From contig JAHWDD010000009.1 in the NCBI GenBank assembly GCA_023897205.1, positions 434,001 through 498,000 of the forward strand: a DNA stretch of 64,000 bases. Reading direction: 5' to 3'. Made by a program: the position numbers and the translations under genes. Below are positions 40,413 to 54,600 of the stretch, one piece after another. The stretch is from Exophiala sp. HKRS030. Lineage: Eukaryota; Ascomycota; Eurotiomycetes; Chaetothyriales; Herpotrichiellaceae. Below the pieces are notes generated by a model. The model was not told the DNA's origin. It did no database searches and was given only the letters and a program-made list of their open reading frames with translations. Positions within the stretch are counted from its first letter, which is position 1; each line of letters opens with the position of its first letter.

Positions 40413-42374
40413 TTAGAGCTGCGACCTCACGTGCTCATGACCTCCACCAAGCCCCGTCCTCCGGCTCGTACTCTTCCCTTGTTTATCGTACATGCCGTTC
40501 AAGAAACCGGCAAAGTAACCTTCCAGTGCTTCCACCGTGCCTTGACCCTCGACCAGGCGCACCGACACACCGACGTGTCCATCCGGGCGGACCACGACGA
40601 CCGCACCCTCGGACCCTGTCAATCCGACCTTGGCGTGCGCCGAGCACTTTGCATCCAGGACGCGGATGTCCTTGCGATCGTCCGCGTAGATCCTGCCGCT
40701 GTAGTCCTGGAACATGGCCGGGAGGTCGGAAATCTCAATCTCCGAGCGCTTCGCCACGAGGGTCAACACGATCGAGAAAAACCGACTGTGCGGGTTGTCG
40801 CTGTCGTGGTGGTTGTCTCTCTGTCGCTCCTTGGATTCGTACCGTGAGTAGAAGCTGCCTGGGCTGGTCAGGCCGCTGGCAAGGTCTGATAGGGCCTTGT
40901 GTTGGCCTCGCTTGGGAGATTGAGACGCTCCAGCGTAAATGAACAGTCTGAAAGCGCCGTTGAAGGGAATTTCGTTCTCGAGATGGACGACGTTGGCGTC
41001 AACAACACGCGTGACGTTGGATGGGGGCATTATTCGTCCGGGTCGGAGTTTCGGAGAGTCCTTGATGATCAGCGGGTGTTGGAAGGAGTGCTCTGAGGAG
41101 TGGTTGAAGATATTGGGGTTGTAAGCGACACCGAAGCCTGAGGTGAATTCACAGTTCGCTTTGAACATCTCGACGAAATCGTTCTTGGTGTCGTGCTCGT
41201 CGTTGTTATGACTGTTATGGGCGCTGTCGACTTCGGTGGCAGTTGGTTGCCGCTGGGAGAAGAGAGCGGCGTATTTGTTGTCAAAGTTCAGGAGTGTCTC
41301 GGCGATGAACTTCCGTTCGACTTCGTACGTGGATAAGATGTCACGGTTTGCGAAACCAGACTCGACCAAGTGCATTTTCCATGCAAAGTTGATGGCGTCA
41401 TGGAAGGCTGTGTTCATGCCCTGCCCGGCCTTTGGAGAGTGTGTGTGGCATACGTCCCCGCCCATGAAGACTCGGTGATCCAAGGTGTACTTGTCCGCAA
41501 TTCCTTGGCCGATAGGGTATACAGAGTACCACTCTACTCGGTCCCAGGTGCAGTAGTATGGCTGAAAGATGCGCTTGGCAGCTGCTTGGACTTCTTCCAC
41601 TGTAGCAGTCTTGCGTGGTGAAAAATCCGGATCCGTGCTGCTGGCGATTTGAATGTAAAGACGAACCATGTTGTTCTCACGCGGAATGACCATGATACTC
41701 CCGTGGTCCGAGTGAATGGTACACTTCATCTTGATATCGGGGAAGTTTGTCCGCACCACTCCGTCCATGACACCCCAGACATGCGAGATGGGATCTTTAT
41801 GTCGAATTTGCACACCCAATGTTTCCCGAACAAAACTGCGGGCACCCTCGCCACTATAAAGGTATTTGGCGCGGACAGTTTCCGTCACATTGCTGTCCAG
41901 GTTCTTCAGATCGACCTCAACGGGATATTCGGGGTTGACATTGTTGGTCTCGAAGCGGGTAATTGTCCATGGTCGTTGAACATGGGTACCGTTGTTCTCA
42001 ATATCTTCGATCAAAACTCGCTCGATCAGTCCCTGGTGCAGGAGTGCTGTGAAGGGGTATCTGGCGTCGAGGAAGTCGGGGCAACTTGCCCATGTACCTG
42101 TTCGCACGATTTTGCCGCCAGGTGCTGGATCCCAGAAAGCGACTTCGAAAACTCTAGCAGGGTTATGAGCCATGATTTTGCGTTTCAGGCCCATATTCTT
42201 CAAAATCTCTATCGAGCGTGGTTGAATACCATCTGCTCGTCCCGTGGCAGTAGGAACTGGCCGGTTGTCGATATGTCTGACCTTGTAACCCCATCGGGAC
42301 AAAGATACTGAAAGGAGAAGACCAACAGGTCCAGCGCCTACTATGACGATATCGTACAACGGTACTTCTGGCAT
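40413..42374 (-). CDS. FAD-dependent phenol 2-monooxygenase-like hydroxylase
   Basis: A single exon of 653 residues, the normal size for phenol hydroxylases. The Rossmann FAD motif is [17 protein letters not shown] at residues 13-29. The second FAD motif is [19 protein letters not shown], followed by DAINFAWK. The C-terminal third carries the thioredoxin-like dimerisation region, with FRLFIYAG and the closing [12 protein letters not shown]. The enzyme hydroxylates a phenolic ring with NADPH and oxygen, typically making a catechol. A Ser/His/Asp-rich insertion ([15 protein letters not shown]) is probably a surface loop. It stands apart from the catabolic block at 1-20200. The real substrate is unknown. 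Confidence 0.92.
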   Translation of the reverse strand: MPEVPLYDIVIVGAGPVGLLLSVSLSRWGYKVRHIDNRPVPTATGRADGIQPRSIEILKNMGLKRKIMAHNPARVFEVAFWDPAPGGKIVRTGTWASCPDFLDARYPFTALLHQGLIERVLIEDIENNGTHVQRPWTITRFETNNVNPEYPVEVDLKNLDSNVTETVRAKYLYSGEGARSFVRETLGVQIRHKDPISHVWGVMDGVVRTNFPDIKMKCTIHSDHGSIMVIPRENNMVRLYIQIASSTDPDFSPRKTATVEEVQAAAKRIFQPYYCTWDRVEWYSVYPIGQGIADKYTLDHRVFMGGDVCHTHSPKAGQGMNTAFHDAINFAWKMHLVESGFANRDILSTYEVERKFIAETLLNFDNKYAALFSQRQPTATEVDSAHNSHNNDEHDTKNDFVEMFKANCEFTSGFGVAYNPNIFNHSSEHSFQHPLIIKDSPKLRPGRIMPPSNVTRVVDANVVHLENEIPFNGAFRLFIYAGASQSPKRGQHKALSDLASGLTSPGSFYSRYESKERQRDNHHDSDNPHSRFFSIVLTLVAKRSEIEISDLPAMFQDYSGRIYADDRKDIRVLDAKCSAHAKVGLTGSEGAVVVVRPDGHVGVSVRLVEGQGTVEALEGYFAGFLNGMYDKQGKSTSRRTGLGGGHEHVRSQL

Positions 42375-43715
42375 CTTGGTGAGCTGGGTGTAAATCAGAA
42401 AGGAAAATAAATGAGAAATGAAAGTGCCAGTTAGATCGCAGGGGAAGGCGCAGAATCAAAGAGGGCGAGGAGGTTATTGGGATCGAAGGGCGAGGAAGTT
42501 CAACAGAGGCAAGCAGTAGCAAAAATGCAAATATATATGAAAGGCCAAACGTGGATATGAAGACTTCGGATCTTAATCATGGCAGATCGCACAGGCCTCG
42601 GGGACGAGATTTCGAGGTCAGCTTCCCTAGACTAGAGCTATGATGAGAAACCGAGATGCTCTGCCGCTCCAGATACGGCTGGGGGTAAAGGGGAGAAATT
42701 CCGGCAAATGTGAGGGAGTGACTGACTCCCCACAGGATTCGGCCTAATGAGCTATGGTGCGAGCTCTGGAAAACCTCATGGCGTCAAGTAGCGCAACGCA
42801 TAGTCCGTTGAGTGTAACTTGCGCATTCCGGGGGACCAGGAGGAAAACGATGATGTTGTTCGGTAGACGCCCCGCAAGTCGGTTCTCGAGGACGGCAATC
42901 GAGTTGATCACGTGGTTTCGGAGATGCTCGGCTTTAAGCTGCCTCCCAAAAATGGACTAGCTTCTGGGGCAGCTGCTCGTCTTTTTCAACTTCTAGCAAA
43001 CAGATGATATTGTTTGTTATCTGGTCTCTGTCAAGTGCATGATATGCTTGACAAGGAAAAGTCCTGCACTGCAGGTTGACTGATTGTCATTCAGAGTGAT
43101 GGCTTTGTTGCTGCTTGTTGTTGCATGCTGTTGGGATTATTGCTTGGGCAGGTCAGAATGGAAAGATGAGTTGGTCAAAGGCCTCCTTTTCGTCCATGGT
43201 AGGCACATCCTGTGGGTTTTCAGTATATGCAATCTGGGGTTCTTTGTGAGTTGGAGGTAAACATGTTTGTGCTCGTCCTGCCTTCAGGAGCATCAGGATG
43301 GACACAAATATGGCATTTGATGGTTGCCTTCATAAGAAGAAAATTTCCCAACCACTGTCACTGGATTCCTCCCTTCCTCATTCCCTGTTGAGCACCTTCA
43401 CTTCCTCATCAGCAGCTTCGGAATCGGATAAATATATCCACCGTTACCGCTTGGCGAAATTGAAGGTCAGCACAAGGTGCTGCACATTGCCCGTGAGATT
43501 CCTCACATGCGACTTGCTTGTTCCCTGAAAACAACGCCTTTAGCCATTCTGCATGGTGTTGGATGTGTTTCATTGCTTTGTTGTGGTGTCAATAGTGCTC
43601 GTGTGCTGTCAGAATCCTTCTTCAAGACCTTTTCTTGCTCACTCCAGTGCTGGTGGTGATCTCGTCTCCTAAGCCATTTCCTTCACACAACCTATCAACC
43701 TGGGTTATCCTCATC
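42375..43715. promoter_or_regulatory. Divergent intergenic region, 1.3 kb
   Basis: Between the monooxygenase start and the gene at 43716. It probably holds both promoters. A CT-rich and CA-rich leader precedes 43716. No convincing gene is seen. Confidence 0.4.
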
Positions 43716-45300
43716 ATGTCAGAGATCAACTGCCACGGTGTCACGGCCGCCCCCATGTCATTCTCAGATGCTCATTATCGAAAAGAGATCCATGAGTTTG
43801 GTGCCTTTGACGAGGAGTCATGCCGTTCGTACGTACGAGAAGCTGGCATGAGAGCTGTCGGTGCCTATTCCTTCACTTCTGGCATGGAGGAGATATACTG
43901 CCTCATGCTTGAGCAGTGTGGACTCGATGGACTGCCTGATGCCATGAGTGTGATCCAAGACATGATGGAAGGAGACGGCGTTGCTGATGGCCTGGGTGAC
44001 GATGGCGATATCTTCCGTTCCTGGCGTCACAGCTGGAGACAACGAAATGTGAGTGCATGTGTACCATGACCTGCCTGATCAGTACTGACCTGGGTGTAAG
44101 GCCAACTCAAAGAACCCCTTCATTACCAGAATTGGCACCTTCATCCTTCCAACTCCCACCCAACGACACATTCGTCGGCTGAGGGCACAGAACTTTATCC
44201 GTATCTTGGAAAGACCCAGCTTCATGGAAGGAAATAGAACACCGTTGGCACAAATCTCAGGCAACAGAGGCATACTCACAGCGTCTGTGACTGGCAGATT
44301 TGACGTCTCAAAGATTTTGGACGATGATGACCATGTTCTCCCGAAAATCACTCTTGCCCATCAAAGATGCAGAATTCTATTTGCTTCTGATGGCAACGAA
44401 GCCGCGGCCAGAATTGTTGGCAGAAGTCGCCTGAGCTTTGCAGGGACATCTAGCAGCACCACAGGGTATCCTTGGCCAGAACTTGTTGATCTCTCTGACT
44501 CGCAAGCGATGTCCGAGATTGATACCATACTCTTTCACCCCTACGATTGCCTGATTGAGGGCGAATCGTCGACCACGCCAGAGAAGAAGCCTGCTCTCCG
44601 AGATAGAAGAAGCGAGTTGTATGAGGAGGAGAATGATTTGGACTCTGAAGCAGCTTTTGTTGACGAAAACAAGCAAAGACTCCCTGTTACTGTTGATGAT
44701 GTTGTATCACAAGATTTGGAGATGTTGCCAGCGACCGCGTATCAGGGCGCTTCTGCATGGAAGGGAAAGATGAAGGCTTCGGAGCCCGTTGACCTAGAGT
44801 CCTTCGACAGCGGAGGATCAAAGTCAGCAGAAGAATTGTCTCAAACAAAGGATGTCAAACCTCACGCACGATTGAGGCGTGAAAGCCAGGAACCAACCAA
44901 GCTTCAGCGTGCAAAGAACCGTGAAGCCAGGATGATTGATGGGAATATGATTCTCCCAGACCACCACGCCAATGAAGAAGTCTCACCAGAAGAGGAGCAG
45001 CCCCTTTCACCAAATGAGATCAGAGTCAAGGTCGACTTGACCGTTGAAGTGGAAACAGACGAGCAGCAGCAGATGGCCAGCAGCCGCAGTTGGTCACCTT
45101 TTGAGCACGAGAAAGACTCACCACGCCGCAGCTGGATTGCTTCCATCCGCACCACCTTGCGCCCAAACGGCGCTGCCAAGTCGTCTTCGGACGAGACGAG
45201 CCCTCCTCAGTCAAGCAAGGGCACGTCAAAGTCGTTCATCTGGTCCGACAATGGCGAAAGCCAGAATGGCACACCGTCCCCTCTCTCCCTTGGCCCATGA
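43716..45300 (+). CDS. Uncharacterised fungal protein, two exons
   Basis: Exons 43716-44048 and 44101-45300 (52-base GTGAGT intron) give 510 residues; both exons are in phase 0. The splice yields WRQRNANSKNPFITRIGTFI. The first 150 residues mix acidic and aromatic segments, such as SGMEEIYCLMLEQCGLDGL. A basic helix-like stretch (QRHIRRLRAQNFIRILERPSF) opens exon 2. After about residue 280 the protein is low-complexity and charged, rich in Ser, Glu and Pro, so probably disordered with many possible phosphosites. No known domain is recognised. I chose the ATG at 43716 as the first in frame after the CT-rich leader; an earlier start would add a poorly composed stretch. Confidence 0.75.
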
Positions 45301-46008
45301 GGCCACCACCACCACCACAATGTCACGTGTCACGACAAGAGTTTGTTATCAAATGGCAAGGAGTTAGGGGGTTTGTTGTTTCAGGTTTACTTCTCATGTG
45401 TATCAACAGAACTATTCTTTCGCTAGACAAAAGTTGAATGTTTTTCCCAATCACCCATTCTTGTCTCTTTGTTACTTTGTGAACCGCCATACTAAAACTA
45501 GGAAGAGCATCTCCTTTCAATCAGGGGCAACTATCATCCCCAACAATTGAGGCAGAAACAGGACCATGTATTGAATGGTCGTTGTCCACCTCGTTTATCT
45601 ATAGGCGTCTCTTCCTCTTTGTGTATTGGCATGGCCATCACGCGCAATGTGCGTTGATGGCTTGGTCTGTTCCAAATCTACGCCTTTATCATTTCCACTT
45701 TGTGTATGTCATCAACTAGACGGTCCCTTTGGATCCATGACAGCGTGATAGACCCATCATGACAGCGAATCCGGCCAGGAATTCATTGAACTCTGGACCA
45801 GTATGTGTACACGGTGTCGACCTGGAAGACAGTGAGACGACTAGTAAGGAGTTGAAGAGACAGTGACATTTGTACCAAACTTTTTCTCTCATTTCAGACT
45901 GGTCTCGAGATATTCAACTACTATAAACCTTTTGTCTCTTCATCCTGTGCGATTTCCATCTCCTCGGTCGCTATGCTTGTTCCATCTTATCCCAATAACA
46001 ATTCTGAC
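45301..46008. other. Convergent intergenic region, unknown gene / NUP192
   Basis: 708 bases between two converging stop codons. A CAC repeat lies near 45305-45318. Nothing else is recognised. Confidence 0.4.
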
Positions 46009-49000
46009 TCATGAAAACCTGCCGTATTGTACACCATCCAAGCCAGAGTCGTCCTCGAACTAGGATACGAGTCAATAAGGAAGCAAAAGCAATAAAAGGG
46101 AGAACAGATACTCACATCTACAAAGCCACACAGCGTGACTAGCCCTGTGTAGCACTGTACAGACTCTGCCACGAGTGGACGAATCGTTCCGTCGACTTTG
46201 CCGTTTACACCGGCATACTTCTTGAACACACCGACCATGTTCGGCCGATAGTCGGTCAGGAAGGTTCGAGCGGCGTACTGGATCTGCTCGTTCTGGGCGC
46301 CACGAGACAAGAACGTCGAAAGGAGAAGTCGAAGGGTTGAGGAGAGTAGGACGTAATAAGTACGAAGAGCCGAGACGGCTGGGTCAACAACGGTCGTGTA
46401 GGTGGTCGAATCGTCTTCATTGGGGCTGGGAATCGCAATGCCTAGATCCGGATCTGCATGGAACAACAGCGAATCTCGGACTGCAGACATAAGACCAGCG
46501 TCAAGAAGTGCGCCTGCACCTTCGCGAGTACGGGATACTTGTAGGAGAAGCAACATGCGTGCCTCAAAGATCGACAGAATATATGGACGATCTGGATAAG
46601 GCCGGGGATGATCAGTAAAGACATAAACACAGTTGGCTGGTATACAATGAAGAGACTTACGAGCTGGTTCCGTGGTCTGGAATTCCGTCGAAATATGCTT
46701 CAATGATTCAAGAAGGATCTCAAGCACATTTGCCTTGACGAACGAACTGATGATAAAGTTTGACTTTTCTGTTCGCGCAAGAGAGGCAAGCAATGCTAAA
46801 AGATTGAAAGCGTTCAAGCGGCAGGCATCAACTCCATCCTCTGCATCGTCACAGATGATTGGAATCAACCGCTGACTCGCTGAGCGAATGCAGTCCATGG
46901 AGTTTTTACGAGCCTTTGCATTGATGTCGGAATCGCCCTTATCGGTCGTAGAAATCCTCGCAAGGTATTGAGAGCAGATGCTGTAGAAGATCGTCCTGAG
47001 GCCGAAGCTTGAGTTGGTCACGGGGATGCCTTCAATGGATGCCCGGAAGAGCTGGAACAATTTCTCGGTGATGACATTATCCAACTGAGAATTTACCGGT
47101 GCTGTTTCGGAGAGTGCAAACAGTAAAGCATCAGCTGCTCTTGCTATTTCAAGAACATCTTCGGATTCGTCCGAGATAAGCACGTCAAGCTTAGGAAGCA
47201 TGATTTGAAGAATGTGCAGAATGAACTGGAGTTTCGATGTGGAATCCATAGGACAGGTCTCAATGGTAGCAATGATCATATCCACATATTCGTGCAGAGC
47301 ATCACTCCTGGCCTTATGTGCAACGATGGATCTATTGCGAGCTTCCAAAGTGGCAATCACATAGTCAGCTTCAGCAATGAGTTCTTGCTCGTCAATCTTG
47401 TTAGAGCCTGGTGTCTCTGATGGTTTTTGCAGTAGCATTTGGCGGTACGCCGAGAGATATTCTCGGATCAGTTTCACATCATACAAGCTTGGCGCCTGTT
47501 CGGTGGCTTCCGTCAGGTACATGTCAAAGTCGATTCCAGCGAAATTCTGGAGGCCTAGCTCAAAAGACGAAGACAAATCCAATTCGAGAAAGTCAGAAAG
47601 GGAGAAGACATCTGGATTGGAAGTTGTAGTGCCATCCATGTCGCTTGTTTTGCCCTGGAGGGTGGAAAGAGCGTGGTGGAGCGTAGTGGTAAGGCCATCT
47701 TTCGCAGCAGCTCTCAATTCCGTAGCTGTATAATTGAATAAAGAAGCTCGGAATGCTAGAAACTCTGCAAGAGCTTCAGAAGAGGTGCTGTACCAGAAGG
47801 ACTCGTGGAAAATGGGGTTACCATCCCATAGTGTCTGCTGATACACAAGTGGTAGGCGCAAATACTGCGTTGGAAGAAACTGGAGTCGACGCAGTTGACC
47901 GATCACAATGTTTTGGGTAGCTTCAGAGGACCAGAGATGTCTCAGCACCTTCATTGCTGCTGCCTTGATATGGATCAGCCAGGAGACCATAACCCCATCT
48001 TCGACGTCAGGGTAGTTTTCGACTAAATCAATGACGGTGTTGAAGACAGAGGTGCCAGCGTCAATGGTGGACGAAATTGTTAATCGTTCCTTGAGTCTGT
48101 CGAACCCAAGAAGAAGATGCGCAAGGTTTGGCAGGTTAGGTTGGGTCTCCAGACAGGCATTGAAGAAAGCCAGCACACCGTCTTTGGTCAGGTAACTGAC
48201 GGATTCAAAGCCCTCTTCGAGCTCTCTAATATCGAAGAGCAACCGTGAAGTTAAGCTTCTAGTAACAGGCTCCAATTCAAAGCTGGCATTTGGGCCGAGC
48301 ATGTCGATAATGCGTCTTGTGCGTCCGCTCACAGAATCTGTGGTTAGAAAGTGATTGTTAAGTTTGGGTGAGCTAGAAAGCTTCTGTAGGAGTGCGAGAG
48401 CACGTAAGGCCAGTCCGGCTTGTTCCGTCGCCGCGAATTGACAGAGATTGAGGACAACTTCTGGATGAGAAGCGAGACTGTCTTCAATAGAGCCGACGCT
48501 CAATCGTGCAAGCAATCCGTCCTGACCGAGTCGAGATTGGACCATTGGTCGGATGATATCGAAATAAGTTGGTTGCAGGTCCAAAATACGGTTGAGAATA
48601 TCAATCGAGCGCTGTAAGCTCAAGAGAAGAGGCGAGTCCGGGAGAGCAGCCTCAATGGCATCTAAGGGTACCCGTAATGACTCCATCAATACTTTGTTCA
48701 TATCTGCGCTCAAAATCCATTGCATCAATCTCGCAAAGGGACTGCGTTGCGCATACACCGCTGCCACTGGGGCATCTTGGAAAGCATCACGTTGTGGATC
48801 TGCCCGGTCCATCATGACAACGAAGTCCTCGTTGAAACCCTCAAGCCCTGCCGCCACAAACTCCAGGCAGTGAAAGGAAGCTATCGACCGCTGCACATCA
48901 TCGGTGATTTCCGGAAGCCGCCTAATAAACAGCTGGCCACAGATGAGGTCAATGTATGGATCGATTCCAGGGGTCCTGTAGGAAGCGCCAAGATCTGCAG

Positions 49001-51233
49001 GAAATGGTAGCATATCTCCTCCTAAACTTGTCGAAGGGAGAGTCGCGACTAGGTCACGTAACAAGATCACGAAGGAGTCATACTGGTCAAATGAGACTGC
49101 AATGGCACTGAGGTTGGCTTGCAGGTCGGCAGACGTCGGTTTGAATGGTTGACTTGTCTTATTCGCCGCCGAACGAATCATCTCTTGGCCATTTGCAGCC
49201 CAGTTATCCAGTATCTGCCACATGGCAGTTGCGGTCTGGACAGACTTGTCCGTGAGTAACGAGTCCAATGCAGCAAAGATACTAGCCCGAAGGTAGGTTG
49301 GGACTGGTCCAGAGCTTAGCAGCAATAGTGCTTGTGGAAAGGAGGGAAAGGTTGTTTCCAAGATGTAATGCCGAGTGCCACTGGGCTGTCGACTTAGATG
49401 AGCCAATAGGCGAAGATAGCAAGATAGCATAACCGGACTTTCGAGCTCGTTTAAGTCTGTGGGCAAGACTTTGCGCATATTAGGGAGTTGGGATGATGTT
49501 GCACGTTCATGGACTTTGTGTGCGTACAACTCGAGCTCGGCAAAGATCTGTTGGTAGTTCATTGATGGATTTCGCCTACCTCTAGTGGTGGTAGGCAAAG
49601 ATTCATCCAACAAGAACTTATGAGCTGCTTCAGCGCACTCCTGGTTCTCCGCTATAGAGCATAGAAGTTCACAAAACGCACTGACTCGTGGGACGGTCTG
49701 CCGCCTGGATGCCCACTGAAGGAATCCGTAAAGATTGCTGTCAGGATCTTCCCACCACTGTTCGGCAGCCTCCGGTCTACCTTCGAACGCGAAGGAGACG
49801 AGAATCAGGAAACATTCAAGGTGTAGTTTGCTGGGAGTTCCTCCTCGATGCTCGGGTGGCAGTCCCTCTTGCATTGCAATCAGCTGATTTAGACGTTGAT
49901 CATCTTCTTCAGTCCTTAACTTCCGAATAGAGTCGGGCATATTTGAGATGAACGACTCGACGAAACTCTCCAATGATTCCATATACTGTAGTCGGAAGTA
50001 AGAAGACGTCTGATCACCATTCTCAAGTACAACGTTTGAACCCTCGCTAAGAAGTAAACCCACTAGCTCCTGTCGTGCGGGATGTCGCCAAACATCTGAG
50101 TTGGTGGTAGTGCAGATCGACAGCATTAATTCAAGGGCATCTTCATTCAAAGCGGCAGTGACAGCCGAAGCTCTCCTTTCGCTTCCAGCATCTGGATCTG
50201 TGACGTCGCGAAATTGCCCACTATACTCAACTGTCCACCACAAGCTGAGAATGGCGTGGAAGGGGCGCACCGATGCTGAAGCGGCCTCGTTTGGTAAGGG
50301 CCCCAAGACAGCATCTAGAGAATTGGTGCTTTCCTGAGATAGATGGCTACCCGGTGACGCACACTGTCTGAAAGCGGCAGAGAAAGCCGGAAGATAGTGG
50401 AGCAGATTAAACTCGATGCGACCCCAGCGCTTCACAACAGCGTGCAACTTCCGTAGATCTTCCTGGTTGGTGTAATCTCCTTGAAATAAATAGGCTAGAA
50501 TACAGGCCAGAGCCTCGTGCTGTTTGAAAAGGCTGTCCTTCTGAAATTCTAAGGTCGCATAGAATTCGGGACCGCGAGGCCCACCTAGCAGCGCCTTACT
50601 CTGAAGCGCGTCTGCGACTTTGGCTTGGAATTTTTCGAGATCCTCCAGTGTATTCAGGCATTTTCTGGCAAATAGCGACCCGTTGTTGGTCACTCCCGAA
50701 TCGATTTCCAGCACTCTTGCAACAACGGACTCAAAGATTTGTCGAACCCCAGCCTCAGATTCCAATTCCAGCGACTGTTGGAGTGTGATTCGCAAAGATT
50801 GGAGAAGTAGATCGCGTCGATTGTGGTAGCTGCTGACAACATCTGTCACGAGAGACTCGTCCCCGGATGTAGGATCTGCTTGTACTTCTATCAGGAGACG
50901 GCCGGCTTCGATCTCATCAAGGTCAAGGCTGGTTGCTATGGCTCGACTGATGTGCTTGAATTCGTCGTTCACACTGAATTGTTGCTCGCCGACTGTGAGC
51001 TTGCCTGCCCATGTAGGTTAGTATGCTGTTGCAGCGTAACCCAGAATGTTGCACATACCGCTGCTATAGGCTTCTCTATCGCATGCTGAAGGCACTGCCT
51101 TGTCAAGAAGCCTTCTGAAGTCCTGGATGCTATCCTCCAACTCCTGCCACAACCGATCGATATTGGCAAGGCGCGTCTCTGCGAAGGCGAGCAAGTCGGC
51201 ATGCAAGCCTTGTAAGCGCAAAAGACTCTCCAT
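46009..51233 (-). CDS. NUP192: Nucleoporin Nup192 (inner ring scaffold)
   Basis: Exons 51233-51059, 51004-46661, 46591-46116 and 46059-46009 give 1681 residues, the usual size for Nup192/Nup205. The first intron has a textbook TACTAAC branch. The third intron (69 bases) is a multiple of three and was kept open in the raw frame, but GTAAGT and TTATCCAG ends mark it. The last intron removes a run of hydrophobic residues and gives the end CGFVDFEDDSGLDGVQYGRFS. The N-terminal MESLLRLQGLHADLLAFAETRLANIDRLWQELE is typical of the family. The rest is an alpha-solenoid. The protein anchors linker nucleoporins in the nuclear pore inner ring and is essential. It is divergent from TEL1. Confidence 0.93.
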
Positions 51234-51614
51234 TGTTTGCAGTCTATGAGAGAGCCTTCAACGAAAGCGACAACGCGTGGAAGCTGGCAACGTCGCGTCT
51301 CAAGGCATCATGGTCCATGGACTTTTGTCTCCAAAAATTGATGCCGCAGTCAAGGCGAGTTTCCTGAAATGGGTTAGCGTAGTTTGGCGTGCCAAGCATA
51401 TGTTCTTGCTCTTTGGTCAGGCCAATGTACGGAGTAACTGAACACCCCATACATTGTTTCTCTCCCTGACAGGCTTTATGGCGTCTTTCCGTTTGACTAT
51501 ACCAGTCGGTCTTCAAAAATCAGATACCCTGGTCAGCGAAACCCCATAAATCTGCGCCTGAACGAAAAATGTTCCTTGATAGGGAGTATTTATTGACCGT
51601 CCGAGGCTGGAGAG
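51234..51614. promoter_or_regulatory. Compact divergent promoter, NUP192 / TEL1
   Basis: 381 bases between the two start codons, so both promoters share it. It holds one TACGGAGTA copy at 51428-51436. A minus-strand frame runs through much of it but stops before the NUP192 ATG and has no domain. Confidence 0.6.
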
Positions 51615-54600
51615 ATGGCGGAGGTCAAACTTATCGTGGCAGCCATTGGTAAGCATGGGCTTTGACCAGCATATCCGTATCTCAGCCTTGTCAACTAACT
51701 ACGACGACCAGGAAAGCTAGAGGCTGATACACAACGTGTCCGAACCGAAGGTCTTGAAGGTTTGTTAGTTCTCGCAGTTGCTTGCTTTAATTGACTTGGT
51801 TTGCAGCTTTGAAAAGCGCACTCTGCCAAGGCAGGACCACATCTCGAATGTAGGTGCGAGACTTGAGCTGAGATCTCATAAGCTGACTTGTCCCACAAGC
51901 AACGTCCTAGAAGATGATGTCTTCCACAAGATCTTTGAATTGCTTTACACCATCATTGCCAGAGAGAAGTCAGCTTTCACCCGTGCTGTCAAGCCAACGA
52001 CGAAGAATAATGCTGCATCTCGTCTCGAAGTCGCTGCAGCAGCCTTTAGACTCGTTGTGGAGGCAGGATCTTCTAACGTGTCTTTCAAAACTGCACTGTC
52101 CGTTCTAGACCATGTTGTTGACACTTTGCCTTTGTCAGATGGGTCCTTCTGCAAGCCCCTCAAGACCGACTATCTCAAGGCCTTCCGTTCCATCTTGGAA
52201 TATTCTCCCCATGCAGAGCATATGCGTCCTAAAAACTGGCAAGGCTATGTTGACTTCGTTCTGGAGGCATTGTCCTTAGGTCTTGAGGATGACCAAGTAG
52301 ATGATGATCTTGTGACTAGCCGAGAGACTAGTATGGCCTCTCGATCCGGCTTGCAATTATCCATACGCCACAGTCAACGGAGTAGGAGGACCCTTGGAAA
52401 AGACATTGCTTCATACGTTGAAGATCTCGCTGTCGCCTTGAAAGGTCTTACATCTGTGACAAATGCACCAGTCCCAACACGCTCTGCAGCCATCGCCGAG
52501 GTACTGATCTCTCTTTTGAACTCGACTACCCGGGGACAAGAGCCTTTATTTGAGATCTTGAACAACATTATCTTTGTTTCATTGACAGAGAATGTCGCCT
52601 TGATACGGTCAATGCTAATGGAGCTCATTCCGATCATACGGAGGCTTTGGGTCAGCAAGTCAAGTCTGCTGCGGGAACAAATGCTCATCACGCTATTCAC
52701 ATGTCGGTACTTCTTTCTCTCCACAAGCGAGCCGTGGCCACACGTTGGTGTTGATCGTATTGAAGCTCTCATGCGAACCATTCTGTCCGAGTATCATCAT
52801 CGCAACGAGAGAGAAATCCTACACTTTGACGATATGCGCCCTGACGCCGAGGGAAGTGATCAGCCGCTGCGACTCAGACAATTCCTACCATTGAGAGAAT
52901 CATCTCGAGCTTTGTCATGCTTTATGACCCTCTCAGTCGTTTCATGTCTTATTTTGGGATTAGTCGCCTCTGGTAAATCGATGCGACCTGAGCAGTATTC
53001 TGAAGACACATCTCGGAAACGGCAGAAGACCCAAAGCCCTTTCGACGAAGTTTTACAAAGCGCTGCAGTTAGTCCAGGTCAGGAGAGGCTGGTTAGCTTG
53101 CAGATCTTACTTTTCCTCCTTGATCAACCACACACACTCGATGAGAAGCTCTTTGTCGGAGTTTCCAAATTGATACCGGCGTTGACTCACGAAGATGGCA
53201 ATGTACAAACCTGGACGTTTCTGATTTTCTCACGAGTATTAGTCTCTCCACAGTCCACTACAAGTTCGTCAATCGACTGGTTGCGGGTTTATGAGGCTGC
53301 GCAGGGAGCATTGTCTATCCCAGCGGCAGCTCGAGCAGCCTGCCAACTTCTCAATGTCATTTTGGAGACGGAGGTTCTTGGCTCTGCACTGACGGGAGCA
53401 TCTCTCCACAATGCTGTGTTCGGAGGATCTAACAATGGACCCTGTTTATTCACCGATACCGCCTTGACCCTCTTGACTACTGCTCTTGGATCTGGTTTAT
53501 TTGAGACTGGGAAGCTCTTTGAAGACTTCTGTCTGAAAACCCTGAGTTGGTTGACCGCCAGGTGGACTCTTCCTCCTACACTTGATCGCCTGTCCAACTC
53601 GCAAATTGCGTTTCATGGCCGACCCTCTCTCTTGTACCTGCTTTTGACGTCTATGTGTGGCTCTTATGATAGACCCTTGCCTCGAGAGGACTGGTCACCT
53701 TCGCACCCGTTGTGGCGAGCATCATTGATTCCATTTGATGATCTTGACTTTCTGCGTTACCTTCTCTGTCTCCCTCCACATGAGCCCAAAGGTGCTCAAA
53801 CCCTGGGACATGGAAGTCCTCAGATTGACTCCGTTACAGCTTCCCACACCACAAAGGCTGTTATCGACTTTCTGAACGGCCGATTATCCGACTTTATGTG
53901 TTCATGGGAAAGTATACGATCTGAGCGAGGTTTCAATATCACAAGTGATATTGCAACAATACTGGCCGTGGCATCTACCGTAGCCACCGGTGTTTGGACC
54001 AAAACCGGCAAGCATTCTCAAAGTGCTCAGCAAGATCCGTCCCACGCCAAAAGCCGTGACACGATTGAGGCTTTTACCAGAGACCAGAGTGAAGACATGC
54101 GCAGACTAGTGACCGGACGTTTCTGCGAGTCGACCTTGCAGATATACGATAAAATTGTCCAGAGCGATGATGAAGCCGCTCCTGAGGCATACCAACCGGT
54201 GATAGAGTTAGCATTGAGACTCACAAGCTTGGTCACCGACCAGGATACGACAAGCTCAGATTCAAAAAACCTATCTGATTTTGAAATCATGGATATAGAC
54301 ACATGGGATTCCCAATCTAGCCAGCGAGGCCAACATAATGTCTCAAGTGCCATGAGGATTGATCTGCCGCTTTGTAGCGACACATCATCGCTCCTGACAA
54401 GAAATAAGGTGGAGCTTATCACCGCACTACAGGTAATCAAGTCAAGTCGTTCTCTCGACCCCGAGACCGCTTCTGTGGTTGTTGATCAGATTCTGTCTTT
54501 GGATCCAGATTCGTTACTCGCTGCCCGTGGCGCTGTCAAGGATTTTTTCGGCCTAAACCCTGGTGTCACTCGTATTGACGCTCATCGACTCCTTGGTGAC

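Noticed and set aside
40361..40942. Long plus-strand frame over the monooxygenase gene (193 codons)
   Set aside because: It is antisense to the C-terminal part of the flavoprotein, is Arg/Pro/Gly-rich and has no domain. It is a codon-bias shadow.
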